DNA of 59,598 nt from Cytophagales bacterium (GCA_030054145.1 JASGCK010000013.1:1-59598); one strand, 5' to 3'; counted from the stretch's first letter, positions 26,290 through 37,646 are shown. Numbers and translations are program-made. The notes: generated by a model not told the origin, from the letters alone.

Positions 26290-27426
26290 ATGAAAGTTGG
26301 AAATGTAGTTGGATTGGTGGGTTGGCGTGGCATGGTCGGGTCGGTCTTGATTGATCGCATGATTGCTGAAGGTGATTTTGATTTGATCGAGCCCCTCTTT
26401 TTTTCTACCTCGAATGCAGGCGGTAAGGCTCCCGCGCAAGCGAAAGCCCAAACCAAATTGCTAGACGGCTTTGATATTGCCGCGCTCAAAAAATGCGACA
26501 TCATCATCACTGCGCAAGGCGGTGACTATACGACCGAGGTCTATCCAAAGCTTCGCGCCGCAGGCTGGACGGGTTATTGGATTGACGCGGCTAAAACGCT
26601 GCGCATGCACAAAGATGCGGTGATCGTGCTTGATCCCGTGAATCGCAACGTGATTGATGCAGCGCTGGCTCGCGGTGTCAAAGACTACATTGGCGGTAAT
26701 TGCACGGTGAGTTGTATGCTCATGGGCGTGGGCGGCTTATTTAAAGCGGGCTTGGTTGAGTGGATGAATGCGCATACCTACCAAGCCGCATCAGGCGGCG
26801 GCGCGGCCAATATGCGCGAACTCATTACGCAGTACGGCTCACTGTATGCGGAAGTGAAAGATTTGTTGGATGATCCAAAATCTGCGATCTTAGAAATTGA
26901 CCGCAAAATTACCAACAAACAGCGCACCTTCAGCGCGGCAGAGACTGAGCATTTCAGGGGCATACCGCTAGGTGGTAATTTGATTCCTTGGATTGACCGC
27001 GATAACGGCGACGGCACCAGCCTAGAAGAATGGAAGGGCGGTGCGGAGACAAACAAAATTTTGGGGCTAGGCGCAGATTTTGGCTCTAACCCTATCCCCA
27101 TTGATGAGACCTGCGTGCGCGTGGGCGCGATGCGCTGCCATTCGCAGTCACTGACCTTTAAGCTTAAAAAAAATGTACCGCTTGCCGATTTGGAGGCCAT
27201 CATTGCAAACGACAACGCTTGGGTGACCTATGTGCCCAACGTGCGTGAAGAGACAGAAAAGCACTTAACGCCTGCGGTGGTTGCAGGCAGCTTGCAAATT
27301 CCCGTAGGACGTGTTCGCAAATTGGCAATGGGGCCTGAATATGTGGGTGCGTTCACCATTGGTGACCAATTGCTATGGGGAGCGGCCGAGCCGCTGCGTA
27401 GGATGCTGCGCATTTTGCTTGACTAA
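26290..27426 (+). CDS. asd: aspartate-semialdehyde dehydrogenase
   Basis: Reduces aspartyl phosphate to aspartate semialdehyde for Lys, Thr, Met and diaminopimelate. 378 residues from ATG 26290, chosen because MKVGNVVGLVGWRGMVGSVL is the family N-terminus (NADP-binding G-xx-G-xx-G); the open frame goes back to 26251. Catalytic Cys in GGNCTVSCML, and the substrate Arg/His region RVGAMRCHSQ. It is the E. coli-like Asd type. Confidence 0.95.
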   Translation: MKVGNVVGLVGWRGMVGSVLIDRMIAEGDFDLIEPLFFSTSNAGGKAPAQAKAQTKLLDGFDIAALKKCDIIITAQGGDYTTEVYPKLRAAGWTGYWIDAAKTLRMHKDAVIVLDPVNRNVIDAALARGVKDYIGGNCTVSCMLMGVGGLFKAGLVEWMNAHTYQAASGGGAANMRELITQYGSLYAEVKDLLDDPKSAILEIDRKITNKQRTFSAAETEHFRGIPLGGNLIPWIDRDNGDGTSLEEWKGGAETNKILGLGADFGSNPIPIDETCVRVGAMRCHSQSLTFKLKKNVPLADLEAIIANDNAWVTYVPNVREETEKHLTPAVVAGSLQIPVGRVRKLAMGPEYVGAFTIGDQLLWGAAEPLRRMLRILLD

Positions 27427-27467
27427 TGCGGCCTCACGAATAACCTAGAGACTACTACAATGCGCCT

Positions 27468-29696
27468 ATGAAAACACCAATCCAGCTTCATCGATTAGCT
27501 CTCTTTTTGGGTTTGACATTTGTCATGGGCGCGCAGGCCTTGACGTTTGGGCGAATGTCAGTTTTATCTTTTTTAAATCAGCCGCTTATTGCTGAAATCG
27601 AAATCCCTGACATATCTGCAGAGGAAGCCAATTCGATTCGGGTTGGTATCGCAAGCCGCGATGCGTATAAGTCAGCGGGTCTTGATTACAGCGAAACGGC
27701 AGCGCAACTAAGCGTGACACCCAAGCGCCGAGCCGATGGTCGCGCAATTTTAGAAGTCCGAAGCGTACAGCCTATTACGACGCCTTACCTTGATGTGGTT
27801 TTAGAGATCGCGTGGAACGCTGGGCGCATGGTGCGAGACTACACGGTGCTGCTTGATCCGCCTGCCACCAGTTCGCAAGCATTGGTTGTACCTGCGCCGA
27901 CATTACCGATACAGCTAGCACAACGGACTCAACCGACTCAAGCAGCGGTAAATAGTGGTTCTATCGCGCCGACTGCGGCTACCGAATCAGTCAAGCCAAA
28001 AGCCGTGGAGCAAATGGCATCCGCCGAAAAAAATGCGCCCAAGATGCATCCTCCAGCTGGCGCTAGCATCAAGATAAAACGCGGCGATACTGCGGCAGCA
28101 ATAGCCAGTGTGTATGTGCGGGACGGCGTATCACTTGATCAAATGCTGGTTGCGATGCTGCGCAGCAACCCCGATGCATTTGTTGGTAAAAATGTTAATC
28201 GATTAAAAGCGGGTGTCGTTTTAAGTCTTCCCAGCGACGAGACTGCTCGCTCTATGGATGCTTCTGCGGCAAAGAGCAGTGTGTTAGCTCAGGCGCGTGA
28301 CTTTAACGAATATCGGCGCAAGTTATCCAATAACGCATTAGTTAGCGAGGTTGATAGCGCTAATCGCAGCGCTACAGGGCGCGTTGTGGCGACTGTGACG
28401 GATAAACAAAGTGCGCCTGTCAGCGCAGACCGATTAACGCTGGCAAAACCAAAAGCTGACTCCAAAGCCGCAGCAGCGGCTGACAGCGTAGCGCAAGAGC
28501 GAGCCGCTGCCGATAGCGCTGCGCGTGCAACGGAGTTGAAAAAAAATATGGACGAGTTGAGTCGCCTGACCCCCGCCTCAAGCGCGGCTTCAACTCCAGC
28601 CTCAGATCCCGTCCCCACTCCAGCCTCAGCCCCTGTTCCAGTTCCAGCTCCAGCTGTGCCGATAGCAAGGCCAGCGGCCATTCCAGTAGAGACATCCTTA
28701 CTCGATCAAGTCATCGCCAGTCCTTGGACCTTGCCTGTGGCGGGCGGTGTGGGTATTTTGATTTTGCTCGCAGGTTGGTTGGGCATTCGCCGCCGCCGTG
28801 CTTCAGCGTTCGGGGCAACGCCAAGCTCTGCGCAAAGTGTCGCGTCATCGCAGCAGTCAGGCGATACGATTTTTGGCCCAGTTGGTGCGAGTGATGTAGA
28901 TACCCATCAACCACCCGAGCATGCAGCGCTGGCGTACGCACCGCAGCCATCGAGACCTGTCACCGCAGGTGTTGACCCGATTGCTGAAGCCGAAGTTTAT
29001 TTGGCTTATAACCGCGACGTTCAAGCTGAAGAAATATTAAAAACAGCCAAATTAGACATACCTAATCGAACCGACATTCGCATGAAGTTGTTAGAGGTGT
29101 ACGCCAAACGCGGTGATGTGGATGCTTTCAATACGGAAGCTCAAGAGTTGCACTTGTTAACCGATGGCACGGGTGATGACTGGGCGCAAGCACGACAACT
29201 GGCTCGCGATATCCATTCGGAGCACCCACTCTTTTACGCGCCCTCGAACACTTTTGCCATGTCGCCAGAAGCACCAGATGTACCCGAAGTACCCGAAGCA
29301 CCCGATGCACCCCAAGCGCCAGAAGTGCCAGCTGTGCATCTGTCGCCGCCTTTGCCAGCAGAGACTGTTGTTGCCACTACACCCGCGAGCGCGAACTCTG
29401 CATTGATTGATTTCGATTTGAGCAATCTCTCGCTTGACTTGCCCAATTTTAATGAGCCCATCACAGAGCCCATTCACACGCCTGTTACCACACCCATCAA
29501 CGCTGCGGTGACTGCACCCACCCCCACAACCCTAGCGCCAGATCACACGGAAGATCCTCGATTGGCGCTAGCTGAAGAGTATTTATCAATTGGTGATGCT
29601 GTTGGTGCAAGGGCGATCATTGAGGAAATTATTCAGCAAAATACCCATCCTCAAACGGTGATACAGGCACACCAAATGCTGGCACGTCTTGGTTAA
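27468..29696 (+). CDS. fimV: FimV-like peptidoglycan-binding assembly protein
   Basis: 742 residues. Signal peptide 1-25 (ending AQA); FimV N-terminal domain (LTFGRMSVLSFLNQPL...); LysM-type module near 200-260 (IKRGDTAAAIASVYVRDG); coiled-coil/Ala-rich part; Pro-Ala repeats near 370-400; one helix near 420-440 followed by RRRR; acidic C-terminal cytoplasmic part with a Pro-Glu-Ala repeat near 600-625 and the conserved C-terminal FimV helix pair (EDPRLALAEEYLSIGD). In Pseudomonas FimV organises type IV pili, secretion and polar signalling. The position before truA-trpF is conserved in Burkholderiales. Confidence 0.9.
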   Translation: MKTPIQLHRLALFLGLTFVMGAQALTFGRMSVLSFLNQPLIAEIEIPDISAEEANSIRVGIASRDAYKSAGLDYSETAAQLSVTPKRRADGRAILEVRSVQPITTPYLDVVLEIAWNAGRMVRDYTVLLDPPATSSQALVVPAPTLPIQLAQRTQPTQAAVNSGSIAPTAATESVKPKAVEQMASAEKNAPKMHPPAGASIKIKRGDTAAAIASVYVRDGVSLDQMLVAMLRSNPDAFVGKNVNRLKAGVVLSLPSDETARSMDASAAKSSVLAQARDFNEYRRKLSNNALVSEVDSANRSATGRVVATVTDKQSAPVSADRLTLAKPKADSKAAAAADSVAQERAAADSAARATELKKNMDELSRLTPASSAASTPASDPVPTPASAPVPVPAPAVPIARPAAIPVETSLLDQVIASPWTLPVAGGVGILILLAGWLGIRRRRASAFGATPSSAQSVASSQQSGDTIFGPVGASDVDTHQPPEHAALAYAPQPSRPVTAGVDPIAEAEVYLAYNRDVQAEEILKTAKLDIPNRTDIRMKLLEVYAKRGDVDAFNTEAQELHLLTDGTGDDWAQARQLARDIHSEHPLFYAPSNTFAMSPEAPDVPEVPEAPDAPQAPEVPAVHLSPPLPAETVVATTPASANSALIDFDLSNLSLDLPNFNEPITEPIHTPVTTPINAAVTAPTPTTLAPDHTEDPRLALAEEYLSIGDAVGARAIIEEIIQQNTHPQTVIQAHQMLARLG

Positions 29697-29726
29697 GACT
29701 TGCTCGACTTCGCCTAGGTTTTGATT

Positions 29727-30545
29727 GTGCGCTGGGCTCTCGGTATCAGCTATTTGGGAACGGCTTATCATGGTTGGCAAAGCCAAGCAGATGGCCTGAC
29801 GGTTCAAGATAAGCTGGAGACCGCGCTCAATTTATTTGCGGATACAGCGATTGAAGATCGCATTCACACGCTGTGTGCGGGACGCACCGATGCAGGTGTT
29901 CATGGGCATATGCAAGTTGTCCATTTTGATACGGCTGTTGTGCGGGATGCATCGTCTTGGGTGCGCGGAACCAATACGCATTTGCCCAAGGACATTGCGG
30001 TGCAATGGGCGCGCGAAGTGCCAAATGCATTTCATTGCCGCGCAAGTGCGTTGACGCGCCGTTACGCCTACGCGCTTTTAGAGTCCCATGTTCGCCCAAG
30101 TTTGGATGCAAGGCGCGTGGGCTGGGCACATCGTCCGCTGGCAATTGAGCCGATGCAACTGGCCGCCAACTATTTGCTGGGAGAGCACGATTTCAGCTCG
30201 TTCCGTGCTTCGCAGTGCCAAGCGTTATCGCCCATTAAAAATTTGCTCCGCATTGACATCGCTTGCCGAGGCGAGCGACACGCTGATCATGGGCAACGTT
30301 ATTGGCGTTTTGAGTTTGAAGGCAACGCCTTTTTGCACCACATGATTCGTAATATCATGGGCTGCCTAATGGCGGTGGGGCAGGGCACGCAGTCGCCCCA
30401 ATGGATGAAAACGGTTTTAGATGCCAAAAGCCGAACCGTCGCAGCTCCCACGTTTTCACCTGATGGGCTCTACTTTTTAGGCCCCACCTACGAGGCAAAA
30501 TGGGGTCTCCCCACCACGCCGCTCTTTGCTTATGGACTGATATGA
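29727..30545 (+). CDS. truA: tRNA pseudouridine(38-40) synthase
   Basis: Makes pseudouridine at 38-40 of tRNA anticodon arms. 272 residues; catalytic Asp in CAGRTDAGVH (near 57). I use GTG 29727 (AGG nine bases upstream); TTG 29721 is also possible. The stop TGA overlaps the trpF ATG, a coupling typical of this gene order. Confidence 0.93.
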   Translation: MRWALGISYLGTAYHGWQSQADGLTVQDKLETALNLFADTAIEDRIHTLCAGRTDAGVHGHMQVVHFDTAVVRDASSWVRGTNTHLPKDIAVQWAREVPNAFHCRASALTRRYAYALLESHVRPSLDARRVGWAHRPLAIEPMQLAANYLLGEHDFSSFRASQCQALSPIKNLLRIDIACRGERHADHGQRYWRFEFEGNAFLHHMIRNIMGCLMAVGQGTQSPQWMKTVLDAKSRTVAAPTFSPDGLYFLGPTYEAKWGLPTTPLFAYGLI

Positions 30546-31189
30546 CGAAAATCAAAATTTGTGGACTCACTCGCGAGCAAGATGTGGATGCTGCCGTGGC
30601 TGCGGGTGCGGATGCGGTTGGTTTTGTGATGTACGCGCAAAGTCCCAGAGCCGTCTCGATTGAACGCGCTGCCGAGCTGGCACAGCGTTTGCCACCATTT
30701 GTGACACCCGTTTTACTCTTTGTGAATGAGCTGGAGGCCAGAGTTCATAAGGCCTGCGAGGCAATCCCCACGGCACTGCTGCAATTTCATGGTGACGACC
30801 AAGCCGAAACCGCTGCTTTTTGCGAATCCTTCAAACGCCCTTATCTACGCGCCGCCCGCATTGTTGATGGCTTTGACCTCGTAAAATACGCGACAGAATA
30901 TTCATCCGCCCAAGGTCTGCTATTAGATGCGTATATAACGACTTTTGGCGGCAGCGGCACAACTTTCAACTGGAATGCATTTAATTGGTCACAGCTTTCA
31001 ACAAACGTCAAACTTCCCCTCGTTTTGAGTGGTGGCTTGACACCTGCAAATGTCCGCGAAGGTATAGCCCTCGTTAAACCGTGGGCGGTAGATGTCAGCT
31101 CGGGCGTAGAGAGAGCACGTGGCATCAAAGACTCACAAAAAATAGCTGACTTTGTGCTGGCGGTCAAACAAACCGATCGCCCGCTTTAG
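30542..31189 (+). CDS. trpF: phosphoribosylanthranilate isomerase
   Basis: Third step of Trp synthesis after anthranilate: Amadori rearrangement of PRA to CdRP. 215 residues, TIM barrel; catalytic Cys in KICGLT (Cys7) and Asp near 126 (LLLDAY); phosphate loops LSGGLTPANV and VDVSSGVE. ATG overlaps the truA stop. Confidence 0.95.
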   Translation: MTKIKICGLTREQDVDAAVAAGADAVGFVMYAQSPRAVSIERAAELAQRLPPFVTPVLLFVNELEARVHKACEAIPTALLQFHGDDQAETAAFCESFKRPYLRAARIVDGFDLVKYATEYSSAQGLLLDAYITTFGGSGTTFNWNAFNWSQLSTNVKLPLVLSGGLTPANVREGIALVKPWAVDVSSGVERARGIKDSQKIADFVLAVKQTDRPL

Positions 31190-31221
31190 TCGATAGCCTT
31201 TGATCCTTTTTTTTAATTTTT

Positions 31222-32439
31222 ATGTACGCATACCAACAACCCGATAACACAGGTCATTTTGGCCCTTATGGCGGAAGCTTCGTCTCGGAGACATTGACGC
31301 ACGCGATCAACGAACTCAAAGATGCCTATGCCAAATATCAACACGATCCAGAATTCATTCGTGAATTCAAGTACGAGCTAGCCAACTACGTCGGTCGTCC
31401 CTCGCCCGTGTACCATGCCGCGCGGATGAGTAACGAGATGGGTGGTGCGCAAATTTATTTGAAGCGCGAAGACTTAAATCACACAGGGGCTCACAAGATC
31501 AACAACACGATTGGTCAGGCGATGTTAGCCAAACGCATGGGCAAGCCGCGCATTATTGCTGAGACAGGCGCAGGTCAGCACGGCGTGGCGACAGCAACCA
31601 TTTGCGCACGTTACGGCCTCGAGTGCATTGTCTACATGGGGTCGGAAGACATCAAGCGCCAAAGCCCCAATGTCTACCGCATGAGGCTCTTGGGCGCAAC
31701 GGTTGTACCCGTGGAGTCGGGCAGCAAGACGCTAAAAGATGCGCTAAACGAAGCACTACGCGATTGGGTGACGAATGTTGAGAATACTTTCTACATCATC
31801 GGTACGGTGGCGGGGCCGCATCCCTATCCGATGATGGTGCGCGATTTTCAAAGTGTGATTGGCGAAGAATGCCTCACGCAAATGCCTGAGCACCTAGCGC
31901 ATGTGGGCAAAGGCAAGCAACCCGATGCGGTAGTGGCGTGCGTGGGAGGCGGCAGTAACGCCATGGGTATTTTTTATCCTTATATCCAGCATGAGAACAC
32001 ACGCTTAATCGGGGTGGAGGCAGCAGGTCTTGGCATCGAGACGGGCAAACACGCTGCCTCTATCTCTGGCGGCACGCCTGGCGTGCTCCACGGCAATCGC
32101 ACGTATTTGCTGCAAGACAACAATGGGCAAATCATCGAGACGCATTCGATCAGCGCAGGTTTGGATTATCCAGGCGTGGGCCCCGAGCATGCGTGGCTGC
32201 ATGACATTGGACGCGCCGAATACGTGGGCATTACGGACGACGAAGCACTCCAAGCTTTTCATTATTTATGCCGCATTGAAGGCATTATTCCTGCGCTGGA
32301 GTCAAGTCACGCAGTCGCCCATGCCATGAAGTTGGCTAAAACCATGCGCCGCGATCAATCCATTCTTGTTTGTCTGTCGGGGCGCGGTGATAAAGACATC
32401 AATACCGTCGCAGAATTAGAAGGTGGGCATAAGTTATGA
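31222..32439 (+). CDS. trpB: tryptophan synthase beta chain
   Basis: Joins indole and serine to Trp with PLP. 405 residues; PLP-Lys in HTGAHKINN (near 92), phosphate-binding GGGSNAMG near 238, family start [18 protein letters not shown]. The ATG has no ribosome site: the 21 bases before it are almost all T and A, so start selection may rely on ribosomal protein S1 and the unstructured leader. Stop overlaps trpA (ATGA). Confidence 0.96.
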   Translation: MYAYQQPDNTGHFGPYGGSFVSETLTHAINELKDAYAKYQHDPEFIREFKYELANYVGRPSPVYHAARMSNEMGGAQIYLKREDLNHTGAHKINNTIGQAMLAKRMGKPRIIAETGAGQHGVATATICARYGLECIVYMGSEDIKRQSPNVYRMRLLGATVVPVESGSKTLKDALNEALRDWVTNVENTFYIIGTVAGPHPYPMMVRDFQSVIGEECLTQMPEHLAHVGKGKQPDAVVACVGGGSNAMGIFYPYIQHENTRLIGVEAAGLGIETGKHAASISGGTPGVLHGNRTYLLQDNNGQIIETHSISAGLDYPGVGPEHAWLHDIGRAEYVGITDDEALQAFHYLCRIEGIIPALESSHAVAHAMKLAKTMRRDQSILVCLSGRGDKDINTVAELEGGHKL

Positions 32440-33248
32440 GCCGTATTCAAACGACTTTCGATGCGTTGCAAAAACAAGGTCGCAAAGCGCTGATTCCGTA
32501 TGTGACGGCGGGGTTTCCCTTCGCCAACATCACGCCGGCACTGATGCACGGTATGGTAGAGGCGGGCGCTGATGTCATCGAGTTAGGTGTTCCATTTAGC
32601 GACCCTATGGCGGATGGCCCTGTGATTCAAAAAGCGGGTGAGCGTGCTTTAGCACTCGGCATTGGTATGGTGCAAGTGCTTGCAATGGTTAAGCAGTTTC
32701 GCAAAGACAACACTAAAACACCTGTGGTGTTGATGGGGTACGCTAATCCCGTTGAAAAATATGATTTGATCCATGGTAAGGGTGCGTTTATTGCCGACAG
32801 CGCCCAAGCGGGCGTGGATGGTGTGCTGGTGGTGGACTACCCTCCCGAGGAGTGCGAGCAATTTGCACAAGCGTTGCGTCAACACGGGATGGATTTAATT
32901 TTTCTACTCGCGCCAACGTCTACGACCGCGCGTATGGCGCTGGTTGGACGCATTGCAAGCGGCTACGTGTACTACGTCTCGCTCAAAGGCGTAACGGGAT
33001 CAGGCGCGCTGGATGTGGCGGCGGTGGCCCAAGCGATTCCTCAAATCAAAGCGCACGTGAGCATTCCTGTTGGCGTGGGCTTTGGCATTCGCGATGCGGC
33101 AACCGCTCGTGCCATTGGCAATGTGTCGGACGCGGTTGTTATTGGAACCAAAATTATCCAGCTGCTAGAAGATCAATCGCATGAAAAAGTTGTCCCTACG
33201 GCAACTCAATTTTTGCGTGAAATTCGAGCCGCTCTTGATAAGGAATAA
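32436..33248 (+). CDS. trpA: tryptophan synthase alpha chain
   Basis: Splits indole-3-glycerol phosphate and passes indole to TrpB through a tunnel. 270 residues; catalytic Glu and Asp in [14 protein letters not shown] (near 48-60), phosphate loop GVGFGIRDA. Coupled to trpB by a 4-bp overlap; accD starts 3 bp after its stop. Confidence 0.96.
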   Translation: MSRIQTTFDALQKQGRKALIPYVTAGFPFANITPALMHGMVEAGADVIELGVPFSDPMADGPVIQKAGERALALGIGMVQVLAMVKQFRKDNTKTPVVLMGYANPVEKYDLIHGKGAFIADSAQAGVDGVLVVDYPPEECEQFAQALRQHGMDLIFLLAPTSTTARMALVGRIASGYVYYVSLKGVTGSGALDVAAVAQAIPQIKAHVSIPVGVGFGIRDAATARAIGNVSDAVVIGTKIIQLLEDQSHEKVVPTATQFLREIRAALDKE

Positions 33249-33251
33249 GTC

Positions 33252-34148
33252 ATGTCTTGGCTATCGTCAAAAATTTTAGGTAACAAAATCGATGCATCCG
33301 ACGCAGTTGAGCGCCGTAGCGTGCCAGAAGGATTGTGGTTTAAATGTACGGCTTGCGAGGCCGTGCTCTACAAAACTGATTTAGAGAAAAATCAAAACGT
33401 TTGCCCCACCTGCTCGCAGCATATGCGCATCGGTGCGAGAACGCGGCTCGATCAATTTTTAGATCCAATCAGTGCGTCTGGCGTGGGCCGAGAAGAAATT
33501 GGTGCAGACGTGATTCCTGGTGACCCGCTTAAATTTACCGATTCGCGTAAATATCCTGTTCGGCTGAAAGAAGCGCAAACGGCGACATCAGAAAAAGATG
33601 CGCTGATTGTGATGTCGGGCGCGGTCATGGGTGTGCCCGTTGTTGTCGCGTGTTTTGAGTTTGAGTTTATGGGTGGCTCGATGGGCTCGGTGGTGGGCGA
33701 GCGCTTCGTGCGCGGCGTTGAGTTCGCAATAAAAAACAAGTTGCCATTTATTTGCTTTACAGCAACGGGCGGGGCGCGAATGCAAGAAGGCTTACTCAGT
33801 CTCATGCAAATGGCAAAAACCAATGCAGCACTGACGCGCCTAGCTAAGAAGAAATTACCTTACATCAGCGTCTTAACCGATCCAACTATGGGCGGCGTAA
33901 GCGCAGGATTTGCTTTTTTGGGTGACATCGTTATCGCTGAACCCAAAGCGCTGATTGGCTTTGCGGGCCCGCGCGTGATTGAAAGCACGGTACGTGTGAA
34001 GTTGCCAGAAGGCTTTCAACGTGCTGAGTTTTTGATGCAAAAAGGAGCGGTGGACATGATTGTCGATCGTCGCCAGTTGCGCCAAACCATCGCCAATTCT
34101 CTTGCCATGCTACAGCGCTTGCCTGCTGAGGCAGTGCAATCTGTTTAA
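33252..34148 (+). CDS. accD: acetyl-CoA carboxylase carboxyltransferase beta subunit
   Basis: Carboxyltransferase half that forms malonyl-CoA with AccA. 298 residues; N-terminal zinc ribbon with CTAC and CPTC (near 34-56), then the crotonase-like fold with GGARMQEG and [11 protein letters not shown]. Position after trpA is usual in Burkholderiales, though there folC often follows; here it is lysS, 11 bp on. Confidence 0.96.
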   Translation: MSWLSSKILGNKIDASDAVERRSVPEGLWFKCTACEAVLYKTDLEKNQNVCPTCSQHMRIGARTRLDQFLDPISASGVGREEIGADVIPGDPLKFTDSRKYPVRLKEAQTATSEKDALIVMSGAVMGVPVVVACFEFEFMGGSMGSVVGERFVRGVEFAIKNKLPFICFTATGGARMQEGLLSLMQMAKTNAALTRLAKKKLPYISVLTDPTMGGVSAGFAFLGDIVIAEPKALIGFAGPRVIESTVRVKLPEGFQRAEFLMQKGAVDMIVDRRQLRQTIANSLAMLQRLPAEAVQSV

Positions 34149-34159
34149 CTATAAAAGCT

Positions 34160-35686
34160 ATGACTGACATCGTTTTAGACACCAACCAACTCATTGCTGA
34201 GCGCCGTGAGAAACTCAAAGCGCTGCGCGCTACCGGCATTGCTTTCCCTAACGATTTCAAGCCAAAGCACAAAGCTGAAGCGCTTTTTGAGAAGTACGAT
34301 GCTATTGAAAAAGACGCGCTAAAACCAATGGCGATTGAAGTCTCGGTTGCAGGTCGCATGATGCTCAAACGCGTGATGGGCAAGGCGAGCTTTGCGACGC
34401 TGCAAGACTCGTCATTCGGCAAATCGAATGGGCATATTCAAATTTATGTGACGAGTGACTCCATGGGCGCAGACGCGCATGATGCCTTCAAACATTGGGA
34501 TTTAGGCGATATCGTGGCTTGCACAGGCACGTTATTCAAAACCAAAACGGGTGAGTTATCGGTTCACGCGACGCAAGTGCGCTTGCTCACCAAAGCGCTG
34601 CGTCCCATGCCCGACAAGTTTCACGGTGTGGCGGATCAAGAGGTCAAATACCGCCAGCGTTACATCGATTTGATGACGGATGTGGAAACGCGTAAGCGGT
34701 TTATGGCGCGTTCCAAAGCCGTCGCTTCGATTCGCGACTTCATGCTTCAGCACGAATTCTTAGAAGTCGAAACGCCCATGCTGCATCCGATTCCTGGCGG
34801 CGCAAACGCCAAGCCATTTAAGACGCACCACAACGCACTCGATCAAGAAATGTTCCTGCGCATTGCGCCAGAGTTGTATCTCAAACGCTTAATCGTTGGC
34901 GGCTTTGACCGCGTGTTCGAGATCAACCGTAACTTCCGCAACGAAGGCATTAGCGTTCGTCACAACCCCGAGTTCACCATGATGGAGTTCTACGCGGCGT
35001 ATTGGAACTATCAAGACTTAATGACGTTTACGGAAGACTTGATTCGTCACGCAGCGATGCAGGCGGTGGGCACGCTTCAACTCACCTACGCGCACCAAGG
35101 CGTAGACAAACCAGTCGATTTGAGCAAACCGTTTGAGCGCATCACGATTCGCGATGCGATTGTTAAATACACAGCGGCCGGCGCGGGCGCTGATAGCGCT
35201 GACTGGCTCATTGAAGCCCTTAAAAAACTCGGGTTTAACGAAGGCAAAGACAAGTTGTCCAAACGCAGTTTGGCGAGTTTGCAAGTGCTTTACTTTGAAG
35301 AAACAGTGGAAGAAAAGCTTTGGCAGCCAACCTTCATCATGGAGCATCCGACCGAAATTTCTCCGTTAGCTCGCGCCAGCGACAGCAATCCAAACATCAC
35401 AGAGCGGTTTGAACTCTACATCACAGGCCGCGAATTTGGCAATGGCTTTTCTGAATTGAATGATGCCGAAGAGCAAGCCGCACGCTTCCAAGCGCAGGCG
35501 AACGCCAAAGACGCAGGCGACGATGAAGCGATGTACTACGACCAAGATTTCGTCCGCGCTTTGGAATACGGCTTGCCGCCCACAGGCGGCTGTGGCATTG
35601 GCATCGATCGCTTGATGATGCTACTGACCAATAGCGCCAGCATCCGCGATGTAATTTTGTTTCCTGCTTTGAAACATCAGTATTGA
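34160..35686 (+). CDS. lysS: lysyl-tRNA synthetase (class II)
   Basis: Charges tRNA-Lys. 508 residues: OB-fold anticodon domain (about 60-150), then the class II core with motif 2 [11 protein letters not shown] ... [11 protein letters not shown] (near 255-285) and motif 3 [12 protein letters not shown] near the end. Full length, no anomaly. Confidence 0.97.
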   Translation: MTDIVLDTNQLIAERREKLKALRATGIAFPNDFKPKHKAEALFEKYDAIEKDALKPMAIEVSVAGRMMLKRVMGKASFATLQDSSFGKSNGHIQIYVTSDSMGADAHDAFKHWDLGDIVACTGTLFKTKTGELSVHATQVRLLTKALRPMPDKFHGVADQEVKYRQRYIDLMTDVETRKRFMARSKAVASIRDFMLQHEFLEVETPMLHPIPGGANAKPFKTHHNALDQEMFLRIAPELYLKRLIVGGFDRVFEINRNFRNEGISVRHNPEFTMMEFYAAYWNYQDLMTFTEDLIRHAAMQAVGTLQLTYAHQGVDKPVDLSKPFERITIRDAIVKYTAAGAGADSADWLIEALKKLGFNEGKDKLSKRSLASLQVLYFEETVEEKLWQPTFIMEHPTEISPLARASDSNPNITERFELYITGREFGNGFSELNDAEEQAARFQAQANAKDAGDDEAMYYDQDFVRALEYGLPPTGGCGIGIDRLMMLLTNSASIRDVILFPALKHQY

Positions 35687-35712
35687 ACCTTTCATTTTAG
35701 GAAGTCACCATC

Positions 35713-36477
35713 ATGTTCCTTGCTCTCGATATCGGTAACTCGCGCTTGAAATGGGGACTTTATGAAGCACCTCATCCAGCGAGTCCACTGATTGCGCATG
35801 GTGTTTGCTTTTTAGAGAATATCGAGCAGCTCTCGGAAACCGATTGGGCGCGGCTTCCTGCACCCAAACACATTTTGGGTTGCATCGTTGCGGGCGATGC
35901 AATTAAAGGGCGTGTCAAAGAGCAGTTAGAGATGTGGGATGCCTTGCCGCAGTGGGTCATTGCCAGTGAGGCGGAGGCGGGCTTGGTTAATGGTTACGAC
36001 TCTCCGATGCGATTAGGCTCTGACCGCTGGGTTGCCATGATTGGTGCGCGTCGTTGCGCCATCAAACATGGGGCTGGGCATCGTCCAATTGTGGTGGTGA
36101 TGGTCGGCACAGCGGTGACGGTAGAAGCGATTGATGCCAGCGGTCAGTTTTTGGGTGGATTCATTTTGCCTGGTCACGGCATGATGCTTAAGGCGCTTGA
36201 GTCGGGCACGGCGGGACTGCACGTGCCCACGGGTGAGGTGACGCCATTTCCAACCAATACCAGCGATGCACTCACCAGCGGCGGGACTTACGCAATTGCA
36301 GGTGCGGTTGAGCGGATGATGAATCATTTGCGGCAGTACTCGGGGCAAGAGCCGTATTGCATCATGACAGGCGGCGCTGGCTGGAAGATGGCACCCAGCA
36401 TGAGCACGCCGTTTGAGCTAGTTGACAACCTCATTTTTGATGGCTTGTTGGCCATTGCCGAAGCACGATTTGCATAA
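35713..36477 (+). CDS. coaX: type III pantothenate kinase
   Basis: First step of CoA synthesis, ATP-dependent phosphorylation of pantothenate. 254 residues of the ASKHA fold: [13 protein letters not shown] (phosphate 1) at the start, [12 protein letters not shown] near 97 and [10 protein letters not shown] (phosphate 2) near 130, GGFILPG near 150. Type III enzymes need a monovalent cation. Ribosome site TAGGAAG. Convergent with the aminotransferase, 17 bp apart. Confidence 0.94.
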   Translation: MFLALDIGNSRLKWGLYEAPHPASPLIAHGVCFLENIEQLSETDWARLPAPKHILGCIVAGDAIKGRVKEQLEMWDALPQWVIASEAEAGLVNGYDSPMRLGSDRWVAMIGARRCAIKHGAGHRPIVVVMVGTAVTVEAIDASGQFLGGFILPGHGMMLKALESGTAGLHVPTGEVTPFPTNTSDALTSGGTYAIAGAVERMMNHLRQYSGQEPYCIMTGGAGWKMAPSMSTPFELVDNLIFDGLLAIAEARFA

Positions 36478-36494
36478 AACTCGTAAAGCTAAAG

Positions 36495-37646
36495 TTAAAG
36501 TTTTGCCAGTCGAGTCAATGCTAAGTTGAGTGTTTCGTCCTTCTTAGCAAAACAAAAGCGCACGACGCGTTGATCAAATCCGCTGCCATAAAAAGCAGAA
36601 AGCGGAATAGCTGCTACGCCAATTTCTGCGGTGAGCCATTTGCAAAATTCTGATTCGGGCAAATCCGATACGTCACTAATGTTCACGCACTGAAAATAAC
36701 TACCTTCCGATGGCAAAATTTTGAACTTGGTTTTGGCGAGTCCTGCACGGAACAACTCTCGTTTCTTTTGATAAAAAGCGGGCAGGGCGAGATAAGGTTC
36801 TGGGTTTGTCAAATAGGATGCCAAGCCATACTGGACGGGCGTGTTGACGGTAAAGACGTTGAATTGATGCACTTTTCTAAACTCGGTGGTGAGGCTTGCT
36901 GGTGCGCAAACTGTGCCGACTTTCCAGCCCGTGACGTGAAAGGTCTTGCCAAAGCTGGAAACGATAAAAGCGCGGTCAGCCAGTCCTGCAAACCGAGCGG
37001 CGCTTTGATGTGTTTTGCCATCAAACACCATGTGCTCATAGACTTCATCGCTAATCAAAAAGATGTTGGTGGGCTCCAAAATCTCTTGCAATTTCAGCAT
37101 CTCAGCCTCTGTCCAAATGGTCGCGCTGGGGTTGTGCGGCGAGTTAATAAGGATGGCACGCGTCTTGGGTGTCATCGCTGCGCTGATCTTGTCAAAGTCT
37201 GGGCGAAAGGTTTGCGGCGTTAGTGGTACGCGGACGACTGTGCCGCCCGCCAGTTCGATATTTGGAACATAGCTGTCGTAACAAGGCTCTAAAACAATCA
37301 CCTCATCGCCCGCTTGCACAATCGCCAAGATGATGGTGATGATGGCCTGCGTGGCGCCTGCGGTAATGGTGATTTCGCTGTTCGCGTCATAACGCTTGCC
37401 GTGCAGCGCAGCAACTTTATCGGACACTGCTTGCCGCAGTACAGGAATACCTGCCATCGGTGGATATTGGTTCAGCCCTTGCTGCATGGCATGTGTGACG
37501 GCATCAACCAGCGCGGGGTCGCAGTTGAAGTCGGGGAATCCTTGCCCCAGATTGACCGCATTTTTGTCGAGCGCCAAGGCTGACATGACGGTAAAAATGG
37601 TTGTGCCAACGGCTGGAAGTTTGGTTTGAATAAAGGGTGTTGTCAT
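36495..37646 (-). CDS. PLP-dependent aminotransferase (methionine aminotransferase-like)
   Basis: 383-residue fold-type I class I/II aminotransferase. PLP-Lys in SSFGKTFHVTGWKVG (near 235), substrate Arg in QRVVRFCFAK near the C-terminus, NSPHNPS near 170. The pattern (VNLGQGFPDFN near the start) is that of YbdL-type methionine or kynurenine/glutamine aminotransferases; DapC-like activity cannot be excluded. Its ATG overlaps the LysR stop (ATGA). Confidence 0.88.
   Translation of the reverse strand: MTTPFIQTKLPAVGTTIFTVMSALALDKNAVNLGQGFPDFNCDPALVDAVTHAMQQGLNQYPPMAGIPVLRQAVSDKVAALHGKRYDANSEITITAGATQAIITIILAIVQAGDEVIVLEPCYDSYVPNIELAGGTVVRVPLTPQTFRPDFDKISAAMTPKTRAILINSPHNPSATIWTEAEMLKLQEILEPTNIFLISDEVYEHMVFDGKTHQSAARFAGLADRAFIVSSFGKTFHVTGWKVGTVCAPASLTTEFRKVHQFNVFTVNTPVQYGLASYLTNPEPYLALPAFYQKKRELFRAGLAKTKFKILPSEGSYFQCVNISDVSDLPESEFCKWLTAEIGVAAIPLSAFYGSGFDQRVVRFCFAKKDETLNLALTRLAKL

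Noticed and set aside
28289-28681. Minus-strand frame of 130 codons inside fimV
   Set aside because: Low-complexity Ala/Gly/Ser product that mirrors the Pro/Ala-rich repeats of fimV.
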